Below are positions 50,640-59,172 of a DNA stretch of 64,000 nt, one piece after another. Under the pieces are notes generated by a model. That model searched no databases. It saw only the letters and a program-made list of their open reading frames with translations, and was not told where the DNA came from. The stretch comes from Denitrificimonas halotolerans (GTDB lineage Bacteria; Pseudomonadota; Gammaproteobacteria; Pseudomonadales; Pseudomonadaceae): NCBI RefSeq assembly GCF_034259425.1, contig NZ_JAXIVU010000010.1, positions 1 through 64,000 on the forward strand, read 5' to 3'. Numbering within the stretch: the first letter of the stretch is position 1; every line of letters begins with the position of its first letter. Made by a program: the position numbers and the translations under genes.

Positions 50640-51818
50640 GTGTTGCAAATCGAGAAACAGTATGTGCACTGGCAAGACAATAAAACGCCTCGTAAGACTT
50701 TATGGTTGTCTGAGAGCAACCAGTCAGTACCCACACGTATAGTTGTGGTTGATGATCAAACCAAAGCTGATGATGCCTATCGTTTAGCTTGCGAGGGTAC
50801 ATCTTTATTATGGCGGGGGGACTTTCATAATGCTCGTCAATTATTGCAGGCTATGAGCCGTCGTATTGAGCGTACGGAACAGCGTAAAGCTAATAAAAAA
50901 TCCAAGTCAGCTCAGAATGTGACCGACAAAAATGTTGTTTCTAATCAATTTCATCAGCAGCGTCTCGCTCAAGCTCAGCGTGCGCGTATTTTAAGTCGGG
51001 TATTGTTAGAGCTTGCTCCAGGCTACGTCAGTGATTTACGACGCGCCCCTGATTTTAAAACTGCTTGTACCGAGGCTTTTGGTGAGCTAACTGAGCCTTG
51101 TTTGATTGCTTTGCGTGATGTGCAGGGTGCGTTAGGTGCTGCACAGTGGCGTGAAAAAGGAGTGCCTATTGAAGGTATAGATCTATCAATTTATCCACAT
51201 TACGCTGTGTTTGCACCGACTCGTCATGAGTATGTGCGATTGATGTTGGATGCACCGCTGCCTGATAATCAAGATTTAGCTTTCGATATTGGTACTGGGA
51301 CTGGTTTACTGGCTATTGTTTTGGCTCTTCGGGGTGTTAAGCAAGTGGTTGCAACTGATCTTAATCCACGTGCTTTATCTTGCGCACAAGACAACTTACA
51401 ACGTTTAGGTTTAACCAGTGTTAAAGTACAAAAAGCTGACTTGTTTCCTGTAGGACAGTCAGAAGCACACTTAATTGTGTGTAACCCGCCTTGGTTGCCA
51501 GCCAAGCCTAGTTCTGCCTTAGAGTACGCGGTATATGATCCTAAAAGTTCTATGTTGCGAGGCTTTTTGCAGAGGGTTAAGCAACATTTAGCACCACAGG
51601 GAGAGGTTTGGTTGATCCTTTCGGATTTGGCAGAGCATTTACAGTTGCGTACCCGTGAGGAGCTGTTGAACTGGTTTATTCAGGCAGGCTTAGAGGTGAA
51701 GTATCGACTGGATACTGAGCCAAGGCATGGTCGCAGTAAAGACGAAGCAGACCCGCTATTTACTGCGCGCAGTGCAGAAACCACTTCATTGTGGTGTTTG
51801 GTTGCGAGTGCTGATTAG
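50640..51818 (+). CDS. Class I SAM-dependent methyltransferase
   Basis: 392-aa protein with a helical N-terminal domain (about 1-150, Lys/Gln/Arg-rich around 85-115) and a C-terminal Rossmann methyltransferase: SAM-binding DIGTGTGLLAIVLAL (about 220) and the catalytic VCNPPWLPAK (about 280). NPPW/NPPY motifs mark N-methyltransferases acting on bases or Gln, such as RsmC, RlmG or PrmC. The target here is unknown. The start is GTG at 50640 with GAAGGAAG upstream. It lies behind the IS relic, 129 bases after nrdJb. Confidence 0.8.
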   Translation: MLQIEKQYVHWQDNKTPRKTLWLSESNQSVPTRIVVVDDQTKADDAYRLACEGTSLLWRGDFHNARQLLQAMSRRIERTEQRKANKKSKSAQNVTDKNVVSNQFHQQRLAQAQRARILSRVLLELAPGYVSDLRRAPDFKTACTEAFGELTEPCLIALRDVQGALGAAQWREKGVPIEGIDLSIYPHYAVFAPTRHEYVRLMLDAPLPDNQDLAFDIGTGTGLLAIVLALRGVKQVVATDLNPRALSCAQDNLQRLGLTSVKVQKADLFPVGQSEAHLIVCNPPWLPAKPSSALEYAVYDPKSSMLRGFLQRVKQHLAPQGEVWLILSDLAEHLQLRTREELLNWFIQAGLEVKYRLDTEPRHGRSKDEADPLFTARSAETTSLWCLVASAD

Positions 51819-52507
51819 AATGGCGGGTACACTGAACGACTACACAGCCTTTGGTTTTTAGTAAAAATACGTATACCCACGCTCACCCCAAGTGGGATAG
51901 AAGTGGAGTTGTGACACAGTTCTAGTCTGGAGTTTCTGAGCTAGCATAAGAGCAAGTTATTCAATATCACTGCGTCGACGTCAAGATTACATATTGTTGT
52001 ATTGTTATCCACAGAAGTTGTGGATAACTTTGTGGGTAAGATGGTTGTAAATGGCTGCGAGGCTGATGGTGTGGGGCTGTAGCTTAAATTGATGAAAAAT
52101 CAAACGTTATGAAAAATCCTTTATAATCAATATGTTAAGTATTTTTTTAGAGTTTTATTGTGAGCTGTTATAAAAATAATAAATTTAAAAGTCAAGTATA
52201 AAAATGTGGACAAGTTTCGTGTTTTTTTAAGAAAAAAGGTTGACATGAGACTTTTAAAAGCCTTAGAGAGTGCTCCTGCGAGAAGAGAAATGGTGGTAAT
52301 TCCTTCGAAAAATAGCAGTCCTTCAAGCAATGACATAAATTAGAAGTTAGATGTCCGCAGCATACAGTTTAGTGAGCAAAAAATATAAAATGGACCTTAG
52401 TCCCTCCTCGATTTGCACCCTTAAGAACAAACAAAACTGAGTGTTTATTGTCAATAATCTTTGAGGCTCAGGTAAGATAGTAACCATTATTATTTAAGGA
52501 GTTTGCA
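51819..52507. other. Gene-free AT-rich region with DnaA boxes
   Basis: 689 bases, the second longest gene-free stretch here. It contains an inverted pair of perfect DnaA boxes (52005-52027), a further box TGTGGACAA (52205-52213), and between and after them an AT-rich belt (about 52100-52250). Closer to sohB is the palindrome TTATTGTCAATAA (52446-52458). A 69-codon open frame on the minus strand at 52127-52336 is hydrophobic but lacks other support. Confidence 0.55.
52005..52027. promoter_or_regulatory. Inverted pair of consensus DnaA boxes
   Basis: TTATCCACA (52005-52013) and TGTGGATAA (52019-52027), both exact matches to the 9-base DnaA box, face each other with five bases between. The symmetry is slightly longer (GTTATCCACA / TGTGGATAAC). 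Confidence 0.8.
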
Positions 52508-53527
52508 GTGGATTTTTTACTTGAATATGCCGGTTTTTTAGCACGTGCAGTGACAGTGTTGGTGGTTATTATTATTGTGTTGGGTGTCGCTACTAGTTTG
52601 CGTTCCCGCGGCAATACTAAAAGTGGCGAACTAACAGTGAACAGCCTTAATGATTTTTACAGTGATCTTAAAGAAAATATTGAGTACAGCGTATTAGATA
52701 AGGCGCAACTTAAAGCCTTGAAAAAAGCGAATAAAGAAAAAGAGAAAAAAGAAAAGAAAGTCCCTGTTGATAAAAAGCGTATTTATGTCTTAGATTTTGA
52801 TGGTGATATTCGTGCTTCAGCAGTAGAAAATTTGCGTCATGAAATTACCGCTTTGTTAAGTGTGGCTAAGCCAAGTGATGAGGTGGTTTTACGTTTAGAA
52901 AGTGGTGGTGGCATGGTGCATAGTTATGGTTTGGCAGCATCACAATTGGCGCGTATTCGTGATGCGGGTATCCCTTTAACCGTTTGTGTGGACATGGTTG
53001 CTGCAAGTGGTGGTTACATGATGGCTTGTATTGGTAACAAAATTCTGAGTGCTCCCTTTGCTGCGCTAGGTTCTATCGGTGTTGTGGCGCAGATACCTAA
53101 CATCCATCGGCTATTAAAGAAAAATGATATTGATGTGGAGGTGCTCACCGCAGGTGATTACAAGCGCACTTTAACCGTGATGGGAGAGAATACAGAGCCT
53201 GCACGACAGAAGTTTTTGCAAGAGCTGCAAACTACCCATGACTTATTTAAAGCGTTTGTTGCACGCTTTCGTCCGCAATTGGATATTGATACAGTCGCCA
53301 CAGGTGAGGTGTGGTTGGGTACTGACGCTCAGCGCTTGGCTTTGGTAGATGTGTTGCAGACCAGTGATGAGTATTTATCTAAATATGCAGAGGAAGCAGA
53401 TATTTATTCGTTAAAGTATGTTCAGAAAAAATCGTTGCAAGAACGTGTAGGGTTAACCGCTGGTGCTGCATTGGAGCATATTGCTGATAAAGGTTGGGAG
53501 CGTTTACAGAAGCGTTTTTGGAGTTAG
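52508..53527 (+). CDS. sohB: Inner-membrane peptidase SohB (S49 family)
   Basis: Membrane-anchored serine peptidase related to SppA. The 339-aa protein has one N-terminal helix (AVTVLVVIIIVLGVATSL, about 14-31), a very Lys/Glu-rich linker (about 65-90), then the S49 domain. The nucleophile Ser is in MVAASGGYMMAC (about residue 178) and the general-base Lys is in AGDYKRTLT (about 230). The start is GTG at 52508 with TTAAGGAG upstream. It is monocistronic and ends in a terminator. Confidence 0.93.
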   Translation: MDFLLEYAGFLARAVTVLVVIIIVLGVATSLRSRGNTKSGELTVNSLNDFYSDLKENIEYSVLDKAQLKALKKANKEKEKKEKKVPVDKKRIYVLDFDGDIRASAVENLRHEITALLSVAKPSDEVVLRLESGGGMVHSYGLAASQLARIRDAGIPLTVCVDMVAASGGYMMACIGNKILSAPFAALGSIGVVAQIPNIHRLLKKNDIDVEVLTAGDYKRTLTVMGENTEPARQKFLQELQTTHDLFKAFVARFRPQLDIDTVATGEVWLGTDAQRLALVDVLQTSDEYLSKYAEEADIYSLKYVQKKSLQERVGLTAGAALEHIADKGWERLQKRFWS

Positions 53528-53560
53528 AAGGGTGCCTGCACGAACATTAGTGTGATAAAG

Positions 53561-53597
53561 AAACGGCCATTGCAGTTTAAAATGCAGTGGCCGTTTT
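53561..53597. terminator. Bidirectional terminator between sohB and fabB
   Basis: AAACGGCCATTGCA ... TGCAGTGGCCGTTTT, a long stem (one mismatch) with A/T tracts on both sides, between convergent genes. Confidence 0.88.
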
Positions 53598-53613
53598 GTG
53601 TTGCTCAACTCAA

Positions 53614-54831
53614 TTATTTGCTATAGCGCTTTAAAATTAAGGTGGCGTTAGTACCACCAAAGCCAAAGCTATTGCTCATTACAGTGTTGAGTTTAACGTT
53701 TTCTTGGGTTTTCTGAACGATAGGCATATCTTTTACGGCCTCATCCAACTCATCAATGTTGATAGAGCCTGCGATAAAGTCACCTTCCATCATTAGTAAT
53801 GAGTAAATGGTTTCTTGTACCCCTGCAGCCCCTAAAGAGTGACCTGACAAACTCTTGGTTGAGCTAATTGGTGGTGCTTTATCACCAAAGACTTCGCGTA
53901 CTGCGTTAATTTCCGCGATATCTCCGACGGGTGTTGAAGTACCATGGGTGTTAAGGTAGTCGATAGGGCTGTCAACAGTTGCCAGTGCTTGTTGCATACA
54001 ACGTACCGCACCTTCACCGCTTGGGGCTACCATGTCGTGACCGTCAGAGGTCGCGCCATAGCCAACAACTTCAGCGTAAATTTTAGCGCCACGCTTTAAG
54101 GCATGTTCAAGCTCTTCAACCACAACCATGCCGCCACCGCCAGCAATGACAAAGCCGTCACGCTTGCTGTCGTAGGCGCGTGATGCTTTTTCTGGGGTAT
54201 CGTTGTATTGTGTCGATAGGGCACCCATGGCATCAAACAAGCAGCTCTGACTCCAATGCTCTTCTTCGCCACCGCCAGCAAAAACAATATCTTGTTTGCC
54301 CAGTTGGATTTGCTCGAGTGCTTGTCCGATACAATGAGCACTGGTTGCGCATGCAGAAGATATAGAGTAATTCACACCTTTAATTTTGAAAGGTGTTGCT
54401 AAACAGGCCGATACAGTACTACCCATGGTACGGGTGACGCGGTAAGGGCCAATACGTTTAACGCCTTTTTCGCGTAAGGTATCAATAGCTTCCATTTGGT
54501 TTAAAGTGGATGCACCGCCAGAACCTGCGATGAGACCTGTACGTGGGTTGGATACATCTTCAGGGCTTAAGCCGCTGTCTTCAATCGCTTGTTGCATTGA
54601 TAAATAGGAGAATGCAGCAGCTTGCCCCATGAAGCGTAAAACTTTGCGATCAATGGCTTCTTCTAAGTTTATATCGACCGTCCCTGAAACATGGCTACGC
54701 AAACCCATTTCAGCATAAGACGGGTTAAAACGAATACCAGTACGGCCTGCACGTAAGTTGGCAGCTACGGTATCTTTGTCATTACCTAGGCAAGAAACAA
54801 TGCCTATTCCGGTGATTACAGCACGACGCAT
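53614..54831 (-). CDS. fabB: 3-oxoacyl-ACP synthase I
   Basis: Condensing enzyme that elongates unsaturated fatty-acid intermediates. The ATG at 54831 (MRRAVITGIGIVSCLGNDK) has AAGGA at proper spacing, while the ATG at 54840 touches that ribosome site, so 405 aa is preferred. The catalytic triad is visible: Cys in SISSACATSAHCIG (about residue 162), His in NTHGTSTPVGD (about 297) and His in KSLSGHSLGAAG (about 333). It lies 12 bases after fabA in the pseudomonad fabAB operon. Confidence 0.96.
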   Translation of the reverse strand: MRRAVITGIGIVSCLGNDKDTVAANLRAGRTGIRFNPSYAEMGLRSHVSGTVDINLEEAIDRKVLRFMGQAAAFSYLSMQQAIEDSGLSPEDVSNPRTGLIAGSGGASTLNQMEAIDTLREKGVKRIGPYRVTRTMGSTVSACLATPFKIKGVNYSISSACATSAHCIGQALEQIQLGKQDIVFAGGGEEEHWSQSCLFDAMGALSTQYNDTPEKASRAYDSKRDGFVIAGGGGMVVVEELEHALKRGAKIYAEVVGYGATSDGHDMVAPSGEGAVRCMQQALATVDSPIDYLNTHGTSTPVGDIAEINAVREVFGDKAPPISSTKSLSGHSLGAAGVQETIYSLLMMEGDFIAGSINIDELDEAVKDMPIVQKTQENVKLNTVMSNSFGFGGTNATLILKRYSK

Positions 54832-54843
54832 ACTGGTCATCCT

Positions 54844-55359
54844 TTAGAAAGAGTCAGTGGAAGTGAATAAGCCGACACGTAAGCCTTCGGCACTATAAAT
54901 TTCGCGACCATCAACGGTAACTGTACCGTCTGCAATCGCGAGAATTAGAGAGCGATTAATGGTGCGCTTAATATCAATTTGGTAAGTCACTTTTTTAGCC
55001 GTAGGTAGAACTTGGCCAAAAAATTTAACGTCACCTGAACCTAGAGCGCGTCCACGGCCAGGGTTGCCTTGCCATCCTAAGAAGAAACCTACCAGCTGCC
55101 ACATCGCATCAAGACCTAAGCAGCCTGGCATAACAGGGTCACCTTCAAAATGGCAAGCAAAAAACCAAAGATTGGGATGAATATCTAGCTCAGCAGTGAT
55201 TTGTCCTTTACCGTATTTACCGCCTGTATCATCGATGTGCACAATGCGGTCGATCATCAGCATATTTGGTGCGGGCAATTGCGCGTTACCTGGACCGAAG
55301 AGCTCTCCTCGGCTGCATTTGAGCAGTTCTTCGTAGGTGAAGGCGTTTTGTTTGGTCAT
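54844..55359 (-). CDS. fabA: 3-hydroxydecanoyl-ACP dehydratase/isomerase
   Basis: Introduces the double bond of unsaturated fatty acids (anaerobic pathway). At 171 aa it is the standard length. The catalytic His is in FFACHFEGDPVMPGCLGLDAM (about residue 70), with the Asp in the same helix; LMIDRIVHI is also typical. First gene of fabA-fabB. Two palindromes upstream (55399-55412, 55446-55458) may be operators for a FabR/DesT-type regulator. Confidence 0.96.
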   Translation of the reverse strand: MTKQNAFTYEELLKCSRGELFGPGNAQLPAPNMLMIDRIVHIDDTGGKYGKGQITAELDIHPNLWFFACHFEGDPVMPGCLGLDAMWQLVGFFLGWQGNPGRGRALGSGDVKFFGQVLPTAKKVTYQIDIKRTINRSLILAIADGTVTVDGREIYSAEGLRVGLFTSTDSF

Positions 55360-55965
55360 GCGGGCTCCTCAACGTGCCTAATCGTATACAGCATGGGCGA
55401 TGGATATCCATCTAACTAAAAATGATTACTTTAAAGCATATCAGCGTGTTTTTAACACATTTAATAACGCTTAACAAAAAAACTCTATTCAACTTAAGCC
55501 GCTTGTAAGGCTATTACTCTTGTTTGAACAGTAGATAATAAGCTTTATCTTAAGCTTAATTGAAGGGTTAGACCACATTGCCGACTCGTAAGTCACATTG
55601 GAAATGAGTAAATGATACTTTTATAAGAACTTCAGTGGCCGCTTATGACTATCCTAACCGTTTCGGTGCGATGGCGCTGAGATATCATGATGTTGTTTTT
55701 GTATGAGTTTTTCATGGTATGACAGTGGTATGTTCGTTGAATCAGCTAAGGTGCTTGTATGCATTTGAGCGGGTTTTCATAAGAAGTGTGGTTTTGGAAA
55801 TCATTTGTTTGTGCCTGCTATGAGCTGGAGGCCGGTTAAGAGTATTTGTATCTGTGATAGAAATGAAAAATTAACAGCTGAGCTGGTAAGGTTAAATACT
55901 GGTTATGCGTGGGCAGCACCGTATAATGGTGTAATCGCCAAAATAGAGGCACAAGAGAACACGAG
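55360..55965. other. Intergenic, fabA to gpsA, with palindromes
   Basis: 606 bases between divergent genes, with no convincing gene. It contains the perfect 14-base palindrome GATGGATATCCATC (55399-55412), 40 bases before fabA, and GTGTTTTTAACAC (55446-55458). Both lie where the fabA promoter is expected. Nothing clear was seen in 55500-55900. Confidence 0.5.
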
Positions 55966-56991
55966 ATGTCAGATAAAAAACCAATTGCAGTGGTCGGTGG
56001 CGGTAGTTTTGGCACAGCCGTTGCTAACTTATTGGCCAGTAATCAATATGCTGTCCGTTTATGGATGCGTGATGCAGCACAAGCGCAGGCCATTAATAGC
56101 AACCGGAAAAATCCGCGTTATTTAAAAGAAGTGGTGGTGCTGGAAGGTGTTACTGCCACAACTAATCTGGCGGCAACTTTAGCAGAGTGTGACTTAATCT
56201 TTGTGGCTTTGCCGTCAACTGCTTTACGCAGTGTGCTGACCCCTTTTGCTGAAGTGTTGCGTGACAAGTTACTGGTGAGCACTACGAAGGGTATTGAGGC
56301 TAAAACATTTAAACTAATGAGTCAGATTTTAGAAGAGGTTGCACCCCATGCTCGCGTGGGTGTGTTGTCTGGCCCGAACTTGGCACGTGAGGTTGCGGCA
56401 CATGCTTTAACTGCCAGTGTGGTGGCGAGTGAAGATCAAGCACTGTGTAAAACAGTGCAATCTGTTTTGCATGGCCCAACGTTTCGGGTGTATGCCAGCG
56501 CTGATCGCTTTGGTGTTGAATTGGGTGGAGCGCTTAAAAATGTTTACGCTATTATTGCTGGTATGGCAGCAGCGCTAGGTATGGGAGAAAACACAAAAAG
56601 TATGTTAATTACCCGTGCTTTAGCTGAAATGACACGCTTTGCAGTGAAGTTGGGCGCTAATCCAATCACTTTCTTGGGGTTGGCTGGAGTGGGCGACTTA
56701 ATTGTGACATGCACATCTTCTAAAAGTCGTAACTATCAAGTGGGTTTTGCCCTTGGTGAAGGTTTAAGTCTTGAGGATGCTGTTGAGCGTTTGGGTGAAG
56801 TAGCTGAAGGGGTCAATACTTTAAAAGTGCTTAAAGAAAAATCACAAGAACTTGGTGTCTATATGCCCTTGGTGGCTGGTTTGCATGCAATTTTGTTTGA
56901 GGGGTGTACTCTAGAACAAGTCATTGCAGGGTTAATGAGCGGTGAGCCTAAAACAGATGTCGACTTTATTTCAATTGATGGTTTTAAATAG
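55966..56991 (+). CDS. gpsA: Glycerol-3-phosphate dehydrogenase [NAD(P)+]
   Basis: Makes sn-glycerol-3-phosphate from DHAP for phospholipid synthesis. The 341-aa protein has the N-terminal Rossmann motif IAVVGGGSFGTAVANLLA, VSTTKGIEA, SGPNLAREVA and the catalytic Lys in ELGGALKNVYAIIAG (about residue 190). It is near fabAB, as in P. aeruginosa, linking acyl-chain and backbone synthesis. It heads a run with the DUF4389 gene and sixA. Confidence 0.96.
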   Translation: MSDKKPIAVVGGGSFGTAVANLLASNQYAVRLWMRDAAQAQAINSNRKNPRYLKEVVVLEGVTATTNLAATLAECDLIFVALPSTALRSVLTPFAEVLRDKLLVSTTKGIEAKTFKLMSQILEEVAPHARVGVLSGPNLAREVAAHALTASVVASEDQALCKTVQSVLHGPTFRVYASADRFGVELGGALKNVYAIIAGMAAALGMGENTKSMLITRALAEMTRFAVKLGANPITFLGLAGVGDLIVTCTSSKSRNYQVGFALGEGLSLEDAVERLGEVAEGVNTLKVLKEKSQELGVYMPLVAGLHAILFEGCTLEQVIAGLMSGEPKTDVDFISIDGFK

Positions 56992-57003
56992 GGGATTTTT
57001 CAA

Positions 57004-57588
57004 ATGACTCCAGCGGAAAAAACTATCAGGCGCGAATCGCTTTTTTTGCGCGTGCTATGGATGCTGCTATTTTTCTTAGTATGGCAGGTTGCTGTGCCTT
57101 TGTTAGCTATTTTAATTGTGGCGCAGTTTTTATATCGTCTTTTTTACGGAGCACCAAGTCAGCATTTTATGAGTTTTGGTGATAGTTTGAGTCAATACCT
57201 CAGTCAGATTGGACGCTATGCAGTGTTTAATACGGATGAGAAACCTTGGCCAGTTGCTGATTGGCCGCGTGCCCGTCAAGCTAATGGTGAGTGCGCATAT
57301 GTTCCCAACGTTAAAGAACCTACCTCAGAAGAGGCAAGTGCAGCTGCAGCGGCAACTTCACCAGTGGTGGTGACAGCTATGACTTCAGAGGAGGTAGCTG
57401 AAGAACGCAAACAGATACTGGATGAGGAAGCAATTGCTGAAAGTAAATTGCCAGAAAATGCTCAAAGCAGTGAGAGTGTTACGTCTCAAGCAGATTTAGC
57501 GACAGAGCAGCAAGTGGAAGTAACTGCAGAAGTATTGGCTAAAACCAAGGCGCAAGAAAATATGTCAAAGGATGAGCCAAAGATATGA
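57004..57588 (+). CDS. DUF4389 domain membrane protein
   Basis: 194 aa. The first 80 residues form the DUF4389 domain: a charged start, one long hydrophobic segment (LRVLWMLLFFLVWQVAVPLLAILIV, about 16-40) that may cross the membrane once or twice, then QFLYRLFYGAP and LSQYLSQIGRYAVFNTDEKPWP. The rest is a disordered Ala/Glu/Ser-rich acidic tail of variable length. Function unknown. It lies 12 bases after gpsA, and its stop overlaps the sixA start, an arrangement also seen in other pseudomonads. Confidence 0.85.
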   Translation: MTPAEKTIRRESLFLRVLWMLLFFLVWQVAVPLLAILIVAQFLYRLFYGAPSQHFMSFGDSLSQYLSQIGRYAVFNTDEKPWPVADWPRARQANGECAYVPNVKEPTSEEASAAAAATSPVVVTAMTSEEVAEERKQILDEEAIAESKLPENAQSSESVTSQADLATEQQVEVTAEVLAKTKAQENMSKDEPKI

Positions 57589-58046
57589 AACTCTGGTTGT
57601 TAAGGCATGGTGCTGCAGAGCCTTATCAGATTAAGGACTCGGAGCGTAAGCTTACTGAGCAGGGGCGTGCGCAAGTTGTACAGGCGGCAGATTTTTTACG
57701 TGATGTGCATTTCGATCGTGTGCTTTGCAGCCCTTATGTGCGCGCGCGTCAAACGGCTGAATTATTATCGTCAACCTTGCAGTGTTTAGGTGTAATTGAA
57801 ATTGTACCTTGGTTAACTCCTGAGGAGGATGTGCGCGAAGTGGTGAGAAAACTGGATAGTTATCCAGTTGGTAATCTTTTGATTGTGGCTCATCAACCCC
57901 TGCTTGGGTTGCTTGCAAGTTGGCTCATGCATGGAGAGTGTCAGTATGGTTTATCTATGGATACGGCGAGTGTTGCCTGTTTAGAAGGTGATTTTATTGG
58001 GGCGGGCTTAATGGACCTGCGAGCCTTACAGCATGTGCAAGACTGA
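57585..58046 (+). CDS. sixA: Phosphohistidine phosphatase SixA
   Basis: Histidine-phosphatase-superfamily protein that removes phosphate from phosphohistidine, for example of the nitrogen PTS or ArcB-type Hpt domains. The 153-aa protein opens with the catalytic LWLLRHGAAEP (RHG, His8), has CSPYVRARQTAELL and the second histidine in LLIVAHQPLLG. The ATG overlaps the DUF4389 stop (ATGA). IS copy 3 begins 13 bases after its stop, so any downstream co-transcription with the hydrolase gene is interrupted. Confidence 0.92.
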   Translation: MKLWLLRHGAAEPYQIKDSERKLTEQGRAQVVQAADFLRDVHFDRVLCSPYVRARQTAELLSSTLQCLGVIEIVPWLTPEEDVREVVRKLDSYPVGNLLIVAHQPLLGLLASWLMHGECQYGLSMDTASVACLEGDFIGAGLMDLRALQHVQD

Positions 58047-58188
58047 TCATTTCGGTTATCAAAGTCGCGTAAGACCTCGTACTTTTAGTGCGGGGATGGA
58101 TAGCGAGGGCTGCTTAAGCAGCCCCTTAACCCCTTAATAGATTGCTAAAGCCTTTGCAGTGTAGGTTGGTACTGGTATTGTATACAGC

Positions 58189-59172
58189 ATGATAAGGCAC
58201 ACCAAAACATTAAAAGTCCGAGTCCGAGACAGGCATGTGCCCCTGCTAAACCGCATGGCTCGAAGCGTCAATTTCGTCTGGAACTTTGTTAATGAATTAA
58301 GTCAACGCTCGATTAAAGAGCGTGGTGTGTTTTTGTCTGCGTATGATATGCATCGTAAGCAGTTTAAGAAAGCGCGGCTGAACTGGCGCAAATCAGGCGG
58401 TGTACGCCGCTCACTGGGCTGGATACCCGTCAATACCGGTGCAGCTCAATGGAAAAACGGACAGGTCTACCATAATGGCCACTACTTCAAGGTGTGGGAC
58501 AGCTACGGTTTGAACCAATACAAGTTTCGCTCGGCCAGTTTCAATGAAGATGCCCGTGGCCGCTGGTACTTCAATGTAGTGGTGGATGTGCAGGCTGAGA
58601 TACCCGCCGGCCAAGACCGCATCGGTATTGACCTTGGCTTAATTGATACAGCCACCTGCTCGGACGGCACCAAGCTGGAAGCGGGCCGCTTCTACCGTGG
58701 CCTTGAGGAAAAATTAGCCATAGCGCAACGAGCTAGAAATAAAACCCAAGTCAAAACCCTTCATGCGAAAATCGCTAATCGTAGAAAAGACGCATTGCAC
58801 AAGTTCAGCCGTATGCTGGTCAATTGCTGCGGTGAAATCTATGTGGGCAACGTCAGTAGTTTAAAACTCGTTAAAACCACGATGGCCAAGTCAGTGTTGG
58901 ACGCTGGCTGGGGTCAATTAAAAACAATGCTGGACTATAAATGCGCTCACGCAGGCATTGTTTTTAAGGAAGTGAACGAGGCATACACCACCCAAACCTG
59001 TTCGCATTGTGGTAGCTTGCCCGAATCGAGGCCGAAAGGTATCGCAGGACTTGGAATAAAAGAATGGACGTGCAGCGGGTGCGGTGTCACCCACGATCGT
59101 GATATCAACGCGGCACGTAACATTATCGCGGCCGGGCATGGTCGTCTAGCAGTAGGAACCCCCGTCCTTTAG
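58189..59172 (+). CDS. tnpB: TnpB RNA-guided nuclease-like protein (IS605 OrfB family)
   Basis: 327-aa open frame. N-terminal helix-turn-helix/WED part (1-140), RuvC-I IGIDLGLIDTA (Asp148), RuvC-II region EIYVGNVSSLKL, zinc ribbon CSHCG (271-275) and CSGCG (295-299), RuvC-III HDRDINAARNI (Asp303/305). Two oddities. Gly220 stands where canonical TnpB has the catalytic Glu; Glu264 (VNEAYTTQTCS) may substitute, as described for rearranged TnpB groups. Also, at least 23 residues found in copies 1 and 2 (starting PYTKGVG) are missing after His55, an in-frame deletion. Family role: nuclease guided by an RNA from the IS right end. Whether this copy is active is unknown. Confidence 0.85.
   Translation: MIRHTKTLKVRVRDRHVPLLNRMARSVNFVWNFVNELSQRSIKERGVFLSAYDMHRKQFKKARLNWRKSGGVRRSLGWIPVNTGAAQWKNGQVYHNGHYFKVWDSYGLNQYKFRSASFNEDARGRWYFNVVVDVQAEIPAGQDRIGIDLGLIDTATCSDGTKLEAGRFYRGLEEKLAIAQRARNKTQVKTLHAKIANRRKDALHKFSRMLVNCCGEIYVGNVSSLKLVKTTMAKSVLDAGWGQLKTMLDYKCAHAGIVFKEVNEAYTTQTCSHCGSLPESRPKGIAGLGIKEWTCSGCGVTHDRDINAARNIIAAGHGRLAVGTPVL

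Noticed and set aside
52127..52336. 69-codon open frame on the minus strand in the DnaA-box region
   Set aside because: AT-rich composition gives many hydrophobic codons by chance; no ribosome site, no recognisable family, and it overlaps the likely sohB upstream region.
55805..56125. 106-codon frame overlapping the gpsA start
   Set aside because: Mostly inside gpsA in another frame, with no family resemblance.
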